64,000 nucleotides of DNA from Glebionis coronaria (lineage: Eukaryota; Streptophyta; Magnoliopsida; Asterales; Asteraceae): assembly GCA_025667525.1 (NCBI GenBank), contig CM046879.1:363214639-363278638 (forward strand). The letters are read 5' to 3'. The notes below the pieces were generated by a model that was not told where the DNA came from, did not search any database, and saw only the letters and a program-made list of their open reading frames with translations. A program made the position numbers and the translations under genes. Positions 10,731-22,300 of the stretch are shown here, piece by piece; within the stretch, counting starts at the first letter, position 1, and every line of letters begins with the position of its first letter.

Positions 10731-11816
10731 TGTAACACCCTACTTGGATAAGTGGACTGTTACGTGTATTTATGGTGTGTCATCAAAGCATATAAGTTAA
10801 ATGTCCTAATACATTAACTGACCATAAGGGAAATACCGGAATCAAAAATCGGTAATCCAGACATAAGCTCAAAACATGAAAAGTAAAATATTAAAAGAAA
10901 GGACTGAACAATGTCCAACAGGAAAATAAATGTATGAAGTGCATAAAGTAAGGAAGTCTGGATAGCTTCCATCCAATGCACGTACTCTCAGAATCCTAAG
11001 AGCGTCCTGGTGTACCTGCCATTAGAATTTGAAAGGAACTACGACTGAGCATAACGCCTAGTGAACGGATATAAAGCATGATAAGAAATACTGTAAGACT
11101 GCTAAGTAGAATTACAGCGGAAAACTATGTATAATCTGAAAAGTATGATTTATAAATAATAAAGATGAACTGTTATCTGTTGAATCTGAAAAACATGCAT
11201 TTACTGTATTTTAATTTCCAAGAGCTTATATAGTCATGTGCTGTAACAACTGCTGCATGAATAAATGGAGGGGTGACCTCGTCATGCTATAGAGGGAAGA
11301 CCTCTAAATAATGTGCTAGGTGGAGGGATCAACTCCAATGTGAAGGACGTAGAGCAAACACCACATTCACCTGATAAACTGTAAACTGATAGCCTAGGAT
11401 GCATCCATTTGCCCAGCTGATAATACTGAAAAATGGCCAAGATGAAATAAATGGGACGCTACGAGAAATCACTCCTTCGTAGAGGAGTCATAACACCGGT
11501 GCTTCTAGTGTCATGGTTACGATACCTCCGTAACTAGTACAAAAACTGGTCATGCTTGTATATAAAGCTCATGCAATTAATTTAGTTATTAAAATGATTA
11601 CTGATAAGCTTAAAACATATACTGGGGAAAACATTTGGCTGTAGACGTGGAATCCTAATCATGCATAAAAAGGAAGTCCTTACTGAAAGACGGAAGATCC
11701 GTACCTTGGCTAGCCAAGCCGACGCTTAACCAAACTTTAGATTTATTTACTAGTCCACTTATCTACATAAGTTTACCAAAAGTAAATAAATAACGAGTCA
11801 AATAATTAATCATAGA
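10731..11816 (-). repeat. 5' LTR (3' portion) of gypsy element A, cut by the Tat element
   Basis: The LTR 3' end is GGGTGTTACA on the minus strand (TGTAACACCC at 10731 on plus). Over about 1 kb it is the reverse complement, with many mismatches, of 35450-36422. Matching blocks include the 'no ... of the GCTCAG' region (GAGCATAACGC versus GCGTTATGCTCAG), the GGAGGGGTGACCTCGTCATGC block, and CAGTAAGGAC..CTTT. The Tat element starts at 11817, so the 5' part of this LTR is displaced. The extent of the displaced part beyond 33981 could not be determined. Confidence 0.75.
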
Positions 11817-12399
11817 TGATGACGTATAGTCCCCAGTCGGGTCATCAACTCGGCCCATGGGTACTAACCGTATCCGGCCCATCACGAATGGGTGGGAATA
11901 ATGTTATTTAAGCTTATGGTCTTGGATGAACAGTAACCGCACACACGTGTGCGTCCCACGGACCGGCATGACCGGTGCAGGGTTAGACAAAATCATATTC
12001 CTACTATGGTTAGGATTTATCCCAAAGGGGAGGATATTCACTCACCATAATTAGAAGATAGCAATCAATCTAAATCTGGTGATTATCCTTTCCTTGGGGC
12101 CGAAGTATCAGTGACAGCCCATTACGGTTTCACTGCCTATAAAAGGAACCCCCAAGGGTTCCACAAAGGTATTACATTCTACACACTTTCAACTCTCATC
12201 CGATTCCTATAACCCTAACCGATTACTTACTCTCACACCGGAGTCTAATCGTGGGAAACATTCCCACGATAAGTCTAACGCGTGTTGTTTAGTGTGCAGG
12301 ATCCCAACCAAATAATTCACTTGGTACAGGAGCCGGAGTCCAGCCAACCCGAATTAAGGCTAATTCGGGTCTAGAAAGGATCACCCAACTTTTATATCA
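11817..12399 (+). repeat. Tat 5' LTR
   Basis: Runs from TGATGACGTATAGTCCCC to CAACTTTTATATCA. A TATA box TATAAAAG is at 12138-12145, followed by the inverted GGAACCCCCAAGGGTTCC (12145-12162), a perfect 18-bp palindrome just downstream. The 3' LTR keeps both. Confidence 0.93.
12138..12145 (+). promoter_or_regulatory. TATA box of the Tat 5' LTR
   Basis: TATAAAAG, followed directly by the palindrome GGAACCCCCAAGGGTTCC, conserved in the 3' LTR at about 33719-33745. The expected start site would fall in or just after the palindrome. Confidence 0.6.
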
Positions 12400-12404
12400 A
12401 TAAG

Positions 12405-12422
12405 TTGGCGCCATCCGTGGGA
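12405..12422 (+). other. Tat primer binding site region
   Basis: TTGGCGCCATCCGTGGGA starts six bases after the LTR end. TTGGCGCC(A/G)TC.GTGGGA is the conserved post-LTR sequence of many plant Tat elements. I do not assign the tRNA species. Confidence 0.7.
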
Positions 12423-12464
12423 CCATTACACTAAGCTAGAGCAAAATCTCATCTTGAATTCTCA

Positions 12465-14430
12465 ATGACGAAGGGGCATCCGCAGGGAAACCCCAGGAAC
12501 ACAAATCCTGGAAATCGGAAGTCCCAAGGCGAAGGGATACTCATTCCCAATCGATCCCCTAGCCATCAAGCTGGCGGACCAAACAACCGAAGTGGTCTTC
12601 AGTCCATGGGTGTGACAAGCACGCTCTCCATAACCCCACCACCTACTTCGACCTTGGATAATCCTGATCCAGGGAGTGCGACCAATCCCCCTAACAAGGA
12701 GCCGCGCAGACCATCGACCAATGAAGAAGTAGAGGTCGAACCACTCAGCGACGAAGATCTCACTCGAGTTCTCACGCAGAACTTTGATAGGATCGTCCCA
12801 GGCATTGCATCAAGGTTGAATCTAGGGAGGGACCTCCAATCTAGGCTCAACTTTGGCAACGCCGGACCAGGTACCTCTTCTCAAACTCAGAGGAAGAGAA
12901 GGACACGACCTCAGGAGCAGAACCTCTTTGAGGAAACTCCCCAACCCAGGAATGTGTTCGAACGCATAGGGGATCGTCTCATGCAGGAACTAGTGTAGTC
13001 CCGAGAAGAGGGAGAGAAGTCCGACGGTTCACCCGAACGACCAGATCTGGAGTTAACCAGAACTAATCACCGCACAAGCATGTGGGATAGGATGAACACC
13101 GGGAAGAGGCTACTGGCTCTTCCCACAAGAGCGGTCCTCACCCAAAGGATGGGGCACCGCCTCCTTCTCCCGGTCCATCAGGAGAGGACTCAGATGACCA
13201 TCCGCCCAAGCATCGCCGACCTAGGCGTACTCCTCCACCGCCACCAGACAATGAGGAGTACTATGGCGGCCACTATTATCGAGATACGGAAGTAGAAGAT
13301 CTTTCCCGCCCGTGGTGTGACCCTAGTATCACTCGTCCATACGGAATTACTCTGAGGATACAAAGCGTCGCATGCCGGCGTGTGTCAAGACTTATGATGG
13401 GACTGGTGATCCGGATGATCACCTAAAGATATTTGATACGCAGGCGAAAATTAAACGATGGCCCATGCCTATATGGTGCCAAATGTTCAATTCAACCTTG
13501 ATCGGTAATGCTCGTGATTGGTTTGAGGGACTTCCTCCGTGAAGCATTGATAGTTTCACTGAATTACGTACTGGGTTCAAGAATAATTATACTCAGCGGA
13601 AGAAGTATAATAGGGACCCGGTCTCATTGGCAACCGTCAAGCAACGGCCGGGGGAGTCTACGGAAGCCTTCACTGAATGCTTCAATGACGAATGCACACG
13701 CACAAAGACAATGCCGGAACTCCTAAAAATTTCCGACTATATGCACGCCATAACAGACAGGGAATTAATCAGACGTCTCAATGACAAACGTCTGGAGAGG
13801 TATGACGACCTTATGGAAAGGGTCAGAAACTTCATAGAGGGAGAAACCGCGGTAGCCGCGGCCTATCCTTCAAAAGGAAACAGCTACCGATCGAACGACC
13901 ACTCCAGGAGACAGTCGGGCGGTCAAAACAACCAGAACAGTGGGAGGGGCTCAGATTACAAGAGCCAAAACAAAGGAGGACGGCCGGAGGACAAATTTAC
14001 CCCTCTAAAGATGTCCTACCGGGAGATCTTGCTGACGGAAGGGGCCAATTTCCCAAGACCTCCTCCAAAGAAGACCCCGCTGGACCGTCGTCAAGGAAAT
14101 TGTTTTTGCGAATTCCATAACGACAAGGGCCATGGCACAGAGGAATGTATCCAGCTTAAGAAGCACATTGAGTCACTGATCAAGTCAGGCAAACTCAAGC
14201 ATTTAGTTAAGGATTGGAAGGATGGAAAAGACAACAAGAAGTATGACAAGAAGGATCCCCAAAAGGACAAACCTTCAACTATATACATGATCCAATCCAG
14301 ACAGCGCCGCACGAGGCAGAAAATCAGTCAAAAATTTTCACGCGGCAGAGAAATCTCATTCCCTCCCATCACGGCAAGCGATGTGATTGATGCGCCTCTC
14401 ACTATTGAGATAAGCAGGAACACACAATGT
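12465..14430 (+). pseudogene. Tat gag, broken by stops and frameshifts
   Basis: An ATG at 12465 opens a 177-codon Pro/Asn-rich N-terminal domain (ending ERIGDRLMQELV) closed by TAG at 12996. Gag continues in another frame. MPACVKTYDGTGDPDDHLKI (from 13372) and GNARDWFEGLPP belong to the retrotransposon gag domain, with a TGA directly after LPP where Gly is usual. It continues with VKQRPGESTEAFTECFNDEC and a Lys/Gly/Asn-rich basic linker. The zinc-knuckle-like CFCEFHNDKGHGTEECIQLK (about 14104-14163) precedes LIKSGKLKHLVKDW. This is the typical Tat gag order. The protein would form the particle and bind the RNA; this copy cannot be translated in one piece. Confidence 0.88.
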
Positions 14431-17362
14431 CCGCCGTATGTATGTGGATGGAGGGTCATCAGCAGAAGTACTGTACGAACACTGTTTCATACAGTTACGA
14501 CCAGAAATAAGAAGCCAACTAGTACCGGCCACGGCGCCGCTCATCGGTTTTAGTGGAGACACCATCTGGCCAATAGGACAGCTGCGTCTGCTTGTAACCA
14601 TTGGGAGTGAAGAGCACTCCACCACGGCGTGGATGAACTTTATGGTGATACGCTCACACTCTCCTTACAATCGGATCATAGGCAGACCAGGTATCTTGGC
14701 CATACGAGCGGTACCCTCCACGGCACACGGGATGATCAAATTCCCTGTGGAAGGAGGAATTGTCACCATATATAAAACAATCATACCAACATCTGAGTGT
14801 CATGCCGTGACAACACCGTTTCCTCTTGTTCCCCCCAAGGACGGATCACCACCTCCCAATTGGAAGGTAGCAATTCATCCTGATTACCCGGAACAAGAGG
14901 TATCCATAGGGGGAACACTCTCGGATAGCGGCAAGAGGGCCATGTCCTCTCTCCTGAAAGCAAACTTAGATGTATTCGCATGGGAGCCCAAGCATATGAC
15001 GGGCGTACCGCGTGTGATAGGAGAACATAAGCTCCAGATCCGCCAAGGATATCCTCCCGTTAAGCAAAAGAAGCGCGGTCAGGCACCCAAACGCAGCCAA
15101 GTAATATTGAATGAAGTACGGAAATTGGTGGACGCAGGTATCATGCGCGAGGTATACTACCACGAGTTGTTATCCAACCCAGTCATGGTAAAAAAACAAG
15201 ACAGAAGCTGGCGCATGTGCGTGAATTTCACGGGTCTGAACAAAGCCTGTCGACAGGACTGCTACCCGCTACCAGAGATTGACTGGAAGGTGGAATCCCT
15301 ATGTGGATATCCCTTTAAGTGCTTCTTAGATGCATATAAAGGATACCACCAGATCCAGATGGCGGAAGAGGACGCAGAGAAAACGGCGTTCCATACTAGT
15401 CAAGGCGTATACTGTTATACAAAAATGCCGTTCGGACTAAAGAACGCCGGGGCAACATATCAGCGACTTGTTGACAAATCCTTCGACTCACAGATAGGCC
15501 GCAACCTGGAGATCTATGTTGATGATTTAGTCATCAAAAGTCATACGGAGGATGCACTTCTCCGAGACGTCCAAGAGACGTTTAACACATTGAGGAGGAT
15601 TAATATGAAGCTAAATCCAAAGAAATGCACGTTTGGGGCAACAGAAGGAATTTTCCTTGGATATGTGATTGACCCAAATGAAATCAAACCTTGCCCGGAA
15701 AAGACGGATGCAGTAATACAATTACCATCCCCTCAGACACAGAAAGAGGTGCAATCCTTAAATGGGAAGTTGGCCGGGCTAAACAGGTTCTTATCAAAGT
15801 CCGCGGAGAAGTCACTGTCCCTATTCAAAACACTCAAGAAGTGCATTAAGAAGGGAGACTTCCGGTGGACAAAGGAAGATGAGGAAGCCTTTGGTCAACT
15901 CAAACCACACCTTCCATCTCTCCCCATGCTAGTGGCTCCCCGGCCCGAGGAGGAGCTCATCATGTACCTATCAGCCACACATGGAGCAATAAGCGCGGTA
16001 CTTATGACTGATAGGGACACAGTCCAAACTCCGGTCTACTTCATAAGTAGAACACTACAAGGGACGGAGTTGAATTTTTCTTCCATGGAAAAATTGGTTT
16101 TGGTATTAGTGTTTGCTACGAAACGGTTGCGCCGATACTTTCAGACGCACCCAATTGTAGTTATTACAGATCAACCAATAAAGCAAGTAATCTCTAGACC
16201 GGATGTGGTCGGTAGGCTACAGAAGTGGAGCATTCTACTGGGAGAGCATAACATATCGTATAGACCAAGGACGGCTGTTAAAGGCCAAATCTTGGAAGAT
16301 TTCTTGATAGAGAAGCCGGATGAGGAGGGATCAATCGTACAACGAGAGGAAACTCCGTCAGAACCATGGGTATTATTTACGGACGGATTTTCGTGCACGG
16401 ATAGATCAGGAGCTGGTCTCAGCCTTACGAATCCGGAAGGAATGGAGTTTACGTACGCCCTACGCTTTGAGTTCATAGCCACCAATAATGAGGCAGAATA
16501 TGAAGCGTTGATTGCGGGTTTAAAAATCGCCACTAGAATGGGAGTCCGCAACCTTGAGGCCTACGTGGACTCACGGCTTGTCGCGAACCACATTCTAGGG
16601 GGGGGGTACATAGCCAAGGAGGATAAGATGGTTCGATATTTGGAGAAAGTCAAGCCACTCATCGCGGCTTTCAGTAAGTTTTCTATCAAGCAGGTACTAA
16701 GAGGTCAGAACAAGAAGGCGGAAGCTCTTAGCAAGATCGCGTCTACAAGTTTCGCCCACTTATCCAAGCAAGTCTTGGTGGAAATACCCAAGGAAAAGTC
16801 TATAACAGAAGGGGAAGTCGCAGCTATAGTTGAGGAAGATGGAACTACATGGATGACCCCGGTCGTCAACTATTTGACTAATGAAACCCTTCCAGAGGAG
16901 GAAAAAGCGGCACAACGCATCAGAAGGAAGTCGCAACACTTTGAGCTTCGAGAAGGTATTCTTTACAAGCGCTCTTTCTTACAGCCGTGGATGCAGTGTG
17001 TTGGGCCACGCCAGGCTACTTATGTGATCAGTGAGATACATGAAGGGTTATGCGACATGCACGCGGGTCCCCGATCCGTAGTGGCTCGAGCCCTACGCAC
17101 AGGATATTATTGGCCTACTATGCATAGGGATGCTCGCGACATGATTCGCAAGTGCAGTGATTGCCAAGTGCACAGACCTGTACCACGACATCCGCAGCAG
17201 GAACTTACACCTATTACATCCCCATGGCCATTCTATAAGTGGGAGATCGACATTGTAGGACCTTCTCCCGTAGCTGCGGGGGGAGTTAAGTTCTTGATTG
17301 TCGCGATGGACTACTTCACACGCTGGATAGAGGCCAAGGCAGTCAAATCCATCACAGGCAAA
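14400..17362 (+). pseudogene. Tat protease-RT-RNase H-aRNase H-integrase (N-terminal part)
   Basis: One open frame from 14438 to the Athila insertion (about 975 codons), preceded by a frameshift near 14425. Protease: MYVDGGSSAEVLYEHCF (Asp 4), ending IIGRPGI. RT: WRMCVNFTGLNKA, CFLDAYKGYHQI and MPFGLKNAGATYQR, with the YVDD active site at codons 360-363. RNase H at about codons 505-625. A second, archaeal-type RNase H at about 643-770 (LFTDGFSCTDRSGAGL, NNEAEYEALIAGLK, YVDSRLVANHI) marks the Tat lineage. Integrase: H-H-C-C zinc region (DMHAGPRS..., CSDCQVHRP) at about 870-920 and the first catalytic Asp in EIDIVGPSP. The frame is cut at the codons ITGK by Athila A; the second Asp and the Glu lie 11 kb downstream. 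Confidence 0.93.
17358..17362 (+). repeat. Target-site duplicate of Athila A, left copy
   Basis: GCAAA directly before the LTR TGATAGG. The identical GCAAA follows the 3' LTR at 28453-28457. It comes from the Gly-Lys codons of the Tat integrase. Confidence 0.95.
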
Positions 17363-17817
17363 TGATAGGTGTGTAAACACCCATCCTTTTACCACTTAAT
17401 TCTGGCTAAAACAAGACCAAAACACGTATTTAATATCATTTGTTTGGAATTATGCGTGGTTTTTGTGTTTATTGTGTTTTCAGAGCTAACCGGATGAATA
17501 TTAAAGAAAACATAGGATTGCACGGGATTTACCAAGGAAAAAGACTCAAGACGAAGTCTATTGTCCAAGAGGTGCAAAAGATTTGAAGTCACTAGGCCTA
17601 TTCGAAGATTTATCGAAGAAAAGGACTAAAGATGGAAGATTTTCATAAGTCGAAGAAACTCAAGTCTACTTAACGAAGAAACTAAAAGACGAGTTGGATT
17701 TAATCGACGACAAATCCCGAATCAGAATCGAAAACGTCAACTTTTCTGAAAAGACGAGAAGACAAGAAGAAAGGGAGAAAGCCCACTCACCAACCAACCA
17801 CTAGGAGTATAAATAGT

Positions 17818-17825
17818 CTTTCCCT
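17818..17825 (+). promoter_or_regulatory. TATA box of the Athila A 5' LTR
   Basis: TATAAATA at 455 bp into the LTR, followed by CTTTCCCTTC. It is identical at 27375-27382 in the 3' LTR and conserved in Athila B. Confidence 0.65.
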
Positions 17826-18224
17826 TCACACATTAGGGAGTTAGTTTTTTTATTTTCTTTCCCAGGCTTTGTAGTTCGTCCCTTCACCAACTCCATTAGA
17901 GAGTTTGGTGATTTTCATTTTTCTTTTCATCTTGTAATCATTGATCATTAACCTTGTTACTCTTCCATTAATCAATCCATTCCATCTTTCTATTTATCTT
18001 GTTCTTCATCATAATTTTTTTATTGCAAGTTCTTAAGTTCTTGTTTGATTCTAGTCCGATCTTAAAAAGTTGTTGATTTAGTGTTTTTATTGGTGGGATT
18101 TGTTCCTTATGGTATGTTAATGATTATTGGTTAGTTTGGTTAAACCTTTTTAAGTATTTGATTTGATTTTGGATTTTTGATTGAGTTCCCCGTTCGTGTC
18201 TGCTGCTACTGTTCTTCAACCCCA

Positions 18225-18945
18225 GGTATTCCGAATAGACCATTTTGTGTTCCCTTATTCGGAACTTTTCAATTATTCCGAATAGGGGTGTTCTCGGTTC
18301 CTTATTCGGAACTTTTATAACTTTCCGCATAGCCATTTGTTGTATTCCTATTCGGAACTTTTTAGATATTCCGAATAGGGGTATTTTTATTTCCTTTACT
18401 CGGAATTTTTCATATATTCCGCATAGCCCTATTATTCCGCATGGGAGCATTTTATTCCGAATGATGTCATTTTTCCGAATTAAGCAAACTTTCCGCATGA
18501 GCCATCTTTCCGCATAGGCAGTTTTTCCGAATGGGAGTATTTTCCGCATAGAGAAGACGGTGTTCTCGGTTCCTTATTCGGAACTTTTATAACTTTCCGC
18601 ATAGCCATTTGTTGTATTCCTATTCGGAACTTTTTAGATATTCCGAATAGGGGTATTTTTATTTCCTTTACTCGGAATTTTTCATATATTCCGCATAGCC
18701 CTATTATTCCGCATGGGAGCATTTTATTCCGAATGATGTCATTTTTCCGAATTAAGCAAACTTTCCGCATGAGCCATCTTTCCGCATAGGCAGTTTTTCC
18801 GAATGGGAGTATTTTCCGCATAGAGAAGACTTTCCGAATAGCATCATTTTTCCGAGTAAGCTAATTTTTCCGCATGGTGTAAACTTTCCGAATAGAGCAA
18901 TAATTTCCAATATATTCCGAATGGTCATACTTTCCGCATAGGGTA
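18225..18945. repeat. TTCCGAAT/TTCCGCAT motif array in the Athila A LTR
   Basis: TTCCGAATA, TTCCGCATA and the reverse orientation TATTCGGAA recur roughly every 15-35 bp, well over twenty times in the 5' LTR including its duplication (fewer in the 3' LTR, 27792-28242). The motif orientation is mixed in the first third and mostly one-way later. The array starts about 860 bp into the LTR, downstream of the TATA box, inside what should be transcribed leader. It is not coding: the apparent ORFs here are products of the repeated motif. Confidence 0.85.
18287..18830. repeat. 272-bp tandem duplication (5' LTR only)
   Basis: Unit 1 is 18287-18558 and unit 2 is 18559-18830, both from GGTGTTCTCGGTTCC to TAGAGAAGAC. 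I saw no difference between the units. The 3' LTR has one unit, so the duplication arose after or during this insertion. Confidence 0.93.
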
Positions 18946-19148
18946 TTTTCTTACAAGAGTATTTTTCCAGTTTTGCTACTTGTTTTAAGTTTACTTAATT
19001 ACCATTTTATTCACTTTCCTGTTTAGTAGAATAGAAAACCAATCCACTTTTTGTCACCAAGAACAAATCATTCTACTTTTAACTGAGATCAATTCGAGAG
19101 GATTCCGAGAAATCGAACTTTTTCACCATACAAAACAATTGTATCAAA

Positions 19149-19166
19149 TGGCGCCGCTGCCGGCTC
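19149..19166 (+). other. Primer binding site of Athila A (tRNA-Asp type)
   Basis: TGGCGCCGCTGCCGGCTC, two bases after the LTR end. It matches the complement of the tRNA-Asp 3' end over its first 15 bases with one mismatch, and is identical to the site of Athila B. Confidence 0.88.
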
Positions 19167-19358
19167 CTCTCGTTAAGATCAAAAGTTTTTTGTAGAATTT
19201 GGATTTTGGGATCCGTTCCCCGTGAACGTTACTTTTTCCTAAAAATTTTCAAAAACACTAAAAAATATAAAATTTTCAAAAATCCTAAAACTTAAAAAAA
19301 CAATAAAAACCAAAAATATTTTTGCCTTGTTTCTCTTTGTTCGTTCTTTTGCAGGTGT

Positions 19359-22300
19359 ATGCGCACTCGATCCACGTCTTATCAAGAGCCCGAGCCTCTC
19401 GATAACTTAGACATGGCTGGTGTACAAAACAACAATAACATACCACCTCCGAACAACAATAATAACAACAACAACCCGCCTTTCAACAACATGAATAACA
19501 ACAACAATGAGCACCTTCCGGATAATCGCCCAATGATTGAACTGCTGCAAGCTCATGTTGATGGCAATACGGATCCAATTGTTATACCACCAATTGCCGC
19601 CAACAATTTCGAGCTCAAGTCAGGCTTTATCCAGATGGTCTCAGCTCAACCGTTCTTGGGACGAACCATTGATGACCCACATGATCATATCAAGAGATTT
19701 CTACAACTCACCAACACGGTCAAGTTCAATGGAGTTCCACAGGAGGTCATAAGGTTACAACTTTTTCCCTTTTCTTTAGAGGGACAAGCCCGGCATTGGC
19801 TTGCTAAGGAACCGCCACAGAGTATTCTCTCGTGGACGGATTTGGAAACAAAGTTCATCAATTACTTTTTTCCACCCTCTCGTACTACCGCTTTGCGGAA
19901 TGAGATTATAAACTTTGAACAAAAGTACGATGAGTCATTCAGTGAATCTTGGGATCGTTTTAAAGATCTTTTAAGAAAATGCCCACAACATGGTTTTACT
20001 AAAGTACATCAAATCAATACTTTTTACAATGGTTTAAGCATGAATGATCAAGATTCACTGAATAGTGCCTCAGGGGGTAATTTATTGGCTAAGACTTCCA
20101 ATGCTGCTTGGGACATCATTGAGAACAAATCTCGTGTGCAAACCAAGAGCGTTAGGACCAATGTTGCTAGTGCTAGCACTAATGACAGCGACAAGCGATT
20201 AGACAAAATCACTACGCTTCTTGAATCGCTTGTCACCCACACCGTCAACAACAACAACAGCAACAACGCTAAGAACGCACAAGTCAACGCTGTCAGCCAA
20301 CCTTGTGAGATATGCGGTGGGCCCCACTCTTACACAACTTGTACCGCCACACATGATTACCCTGCTGAGAATGTGAATGCAGCATATGGCACCTACCAAC
20401 AACCCGCTTATCAAGCAAAACCTCAAGGTGACCGTAACTTGCTTAGCTATCGCAGCAACAACTATCTTTCACCACCTGGTTTTCCTCCTACCAACCCAAA
20501 CCAACCACAAAACCTTAACCGCTCTCCTCAACAACAACAACAGCCTCGACAACCATACATCCCACCTCACAAGCAGCAACAACCACCTCAACGTAACAAT
20601 CAAGTCTACCAACAACCTGCTTACCAACCACCTGCATACAATGCGCCTCCCAATCAACCCACCGCTCTTCACCAAGAAGTTGCTACCTATATGAGGACCA
20701 ATGATGTGATAGTGGGAAATCTCCAAGAGGAAGTGCGCAACCTGAAAGCCGACTTGGTTAAGCAAGGAAATGATTTGAGAGCCGATATGCGAAACACGTT
20801 GGATAGCCAGACGAATGATCTGAGGAACATGATGGCTAGTTTCTTCCAAAGTAGTCAACCCTCTTCTTCGGGTACTCTTCCGAGTAACACCGTTGTGAAC
20901 CCAAGAGGGGAGATGAAAGCAATCACCACTCGAAGTGGTAAAGGTACCAAGGAACCCGAGCTTCCTATACCTCCACCGGTGGTTGTGACTAAGGAGAACG
21001 AGTCGCCTTCCCCTATTCCTCCTCCTTCTCCTTCCCCAATTTCTCCACCTCTTCATTCTACCCCTCCTCCACCCGTGGTTGTGAGTGATCCTATTCCTCT
21101 AAAGCCTTCCTCTTCTTCCAATATACCTTATCCTTCTAGGTTGAGGAAAGAGAAGCAAAAGAGCAAGGATGATATTCAGGTTTCTAACTTTCTGAAAATG
21201 TTTAAACAACTGAATTTTAATATCTCCTTCGCTGAGGCTCTCGCTCACATGCCCAAGTATGCTAAAATGTTTAAAGATCTTCTGAGCGACAAGGAAAAGC
21301 TCCTCCACATTGCCAACACCCAACTTAATGAGAACTGCTCTGCAGTGCTCTTAAGGAAATTGCCAACCAAGCTTGGTGATCCGGGTCGTTTTCTTATCCC
21401 TTGCAATTTCCCGGGAGTAGAGAATTGCATGGCCCTAGCCGATCTAGGTGCCAGTATTAATCTCATGCCTCTAAGTGTTCGGAAGCAATTATCTCTCCCA
21501 GAGCTAGTCCCCACTAAAATGACTTTGGAATTGGCCAACCGTACGGTTGCTTATCCAGTGGGGATAGCCGAAGATGTTATTGTAGGAGTCGACAAATTCA
21601 CCTTTCCTGCTGATTTTGTTGTCGTCGACTATGAGATGGACCCCCGTGTGCCACTTATTGTTGGTCGTCCATTCCTTAGGACCGGTCGCACTCTTATTGA
21701 TGTTGAAGCCGGTGAGCTTATCATGAGAGTGGGTGACGACAAAGTAGTCTTCAACATGGGTAAGTTGTCTAAACAGCCTTATTCATATGAGAGCGTTAAT
21801 TGTATTGACGTTCTTGATGAGGCTTGTGAAGAACACTTTAATGATGCTTGCAAAAGTATTCCTACCTCTCTTCCCACTGTTGAGACCGTGTCCTCTCTTG
21901 ATTCATCGTTGTCTCTATTTGGAGATAGTGATTTATTCTGGAACAATCTTGAAGCTACCATGGGAGATGCGAATTTAGCTACTAATGATTCTCCCACCGA
22001 GGGGGATGAAGACATGAGTTTCTTTGACAATCTTCTCACTGAAGACAATCCTTCGCCTCCATCTCCCACGGTCATTGCTATCGATACTCCGACTTTGAAA
22101 ACGCCTCCCGTCGAAAATCCTCCGGATTTGGAACTTAAGGAGTTGCCGCCACATCTCGAGTATGTGTTCCTGGACGACAACAAGAAATCGCCCGTCATTA
22201 TTGCGAAGGATTTGAAAGATGAAGAGAAGACTCGTCTCGTTGCTGTGTTGAAGGATCATAAGAAGGCTATTGCTTGGAAAATCTCGGATATTCGTGGAAT

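Larger units (their letters stand above)
17363..19146 (+). repeat. 5' LTR of Athila A, with internal 272-bp duplication
   Basis: TGATAGGTGTG...TTGTATCA; the ends form the inverted repeat TGATA/TATCA. Length is 1784 bp against 1523 bp for the 3' LTR. The difference is exactly a tandem 272-bp duplication (18287-18558, 18559-18830) minus an 11-bp segment present only in the 3' LTR near 28270. The TATA box is at 17818-17825. Confidence 0.96.

Noticed and set aside
15000..16551. Minus-strand ORFs of 65-126 codons within Tat pol
   Set aside because: Complement shadows of RT and RNase H coding sequence.
18124..18821. Basic 113- and 141-codon ORFs (minus) and a 90-codon ORF (plus) in the Athila LTR
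   Set aside because: They arise from the TTCCG motif array and its duplication; the same ORFs recur in the 3' LTR at 27691-28116. LTR sequence, not genes.
20469..21056. 195-codon Arg/Leu-rich minus ORF within Athila gag
   Set aside because: Shadow of the Gln/Pro-rich part of gag on the other strand; no homologue recognised.
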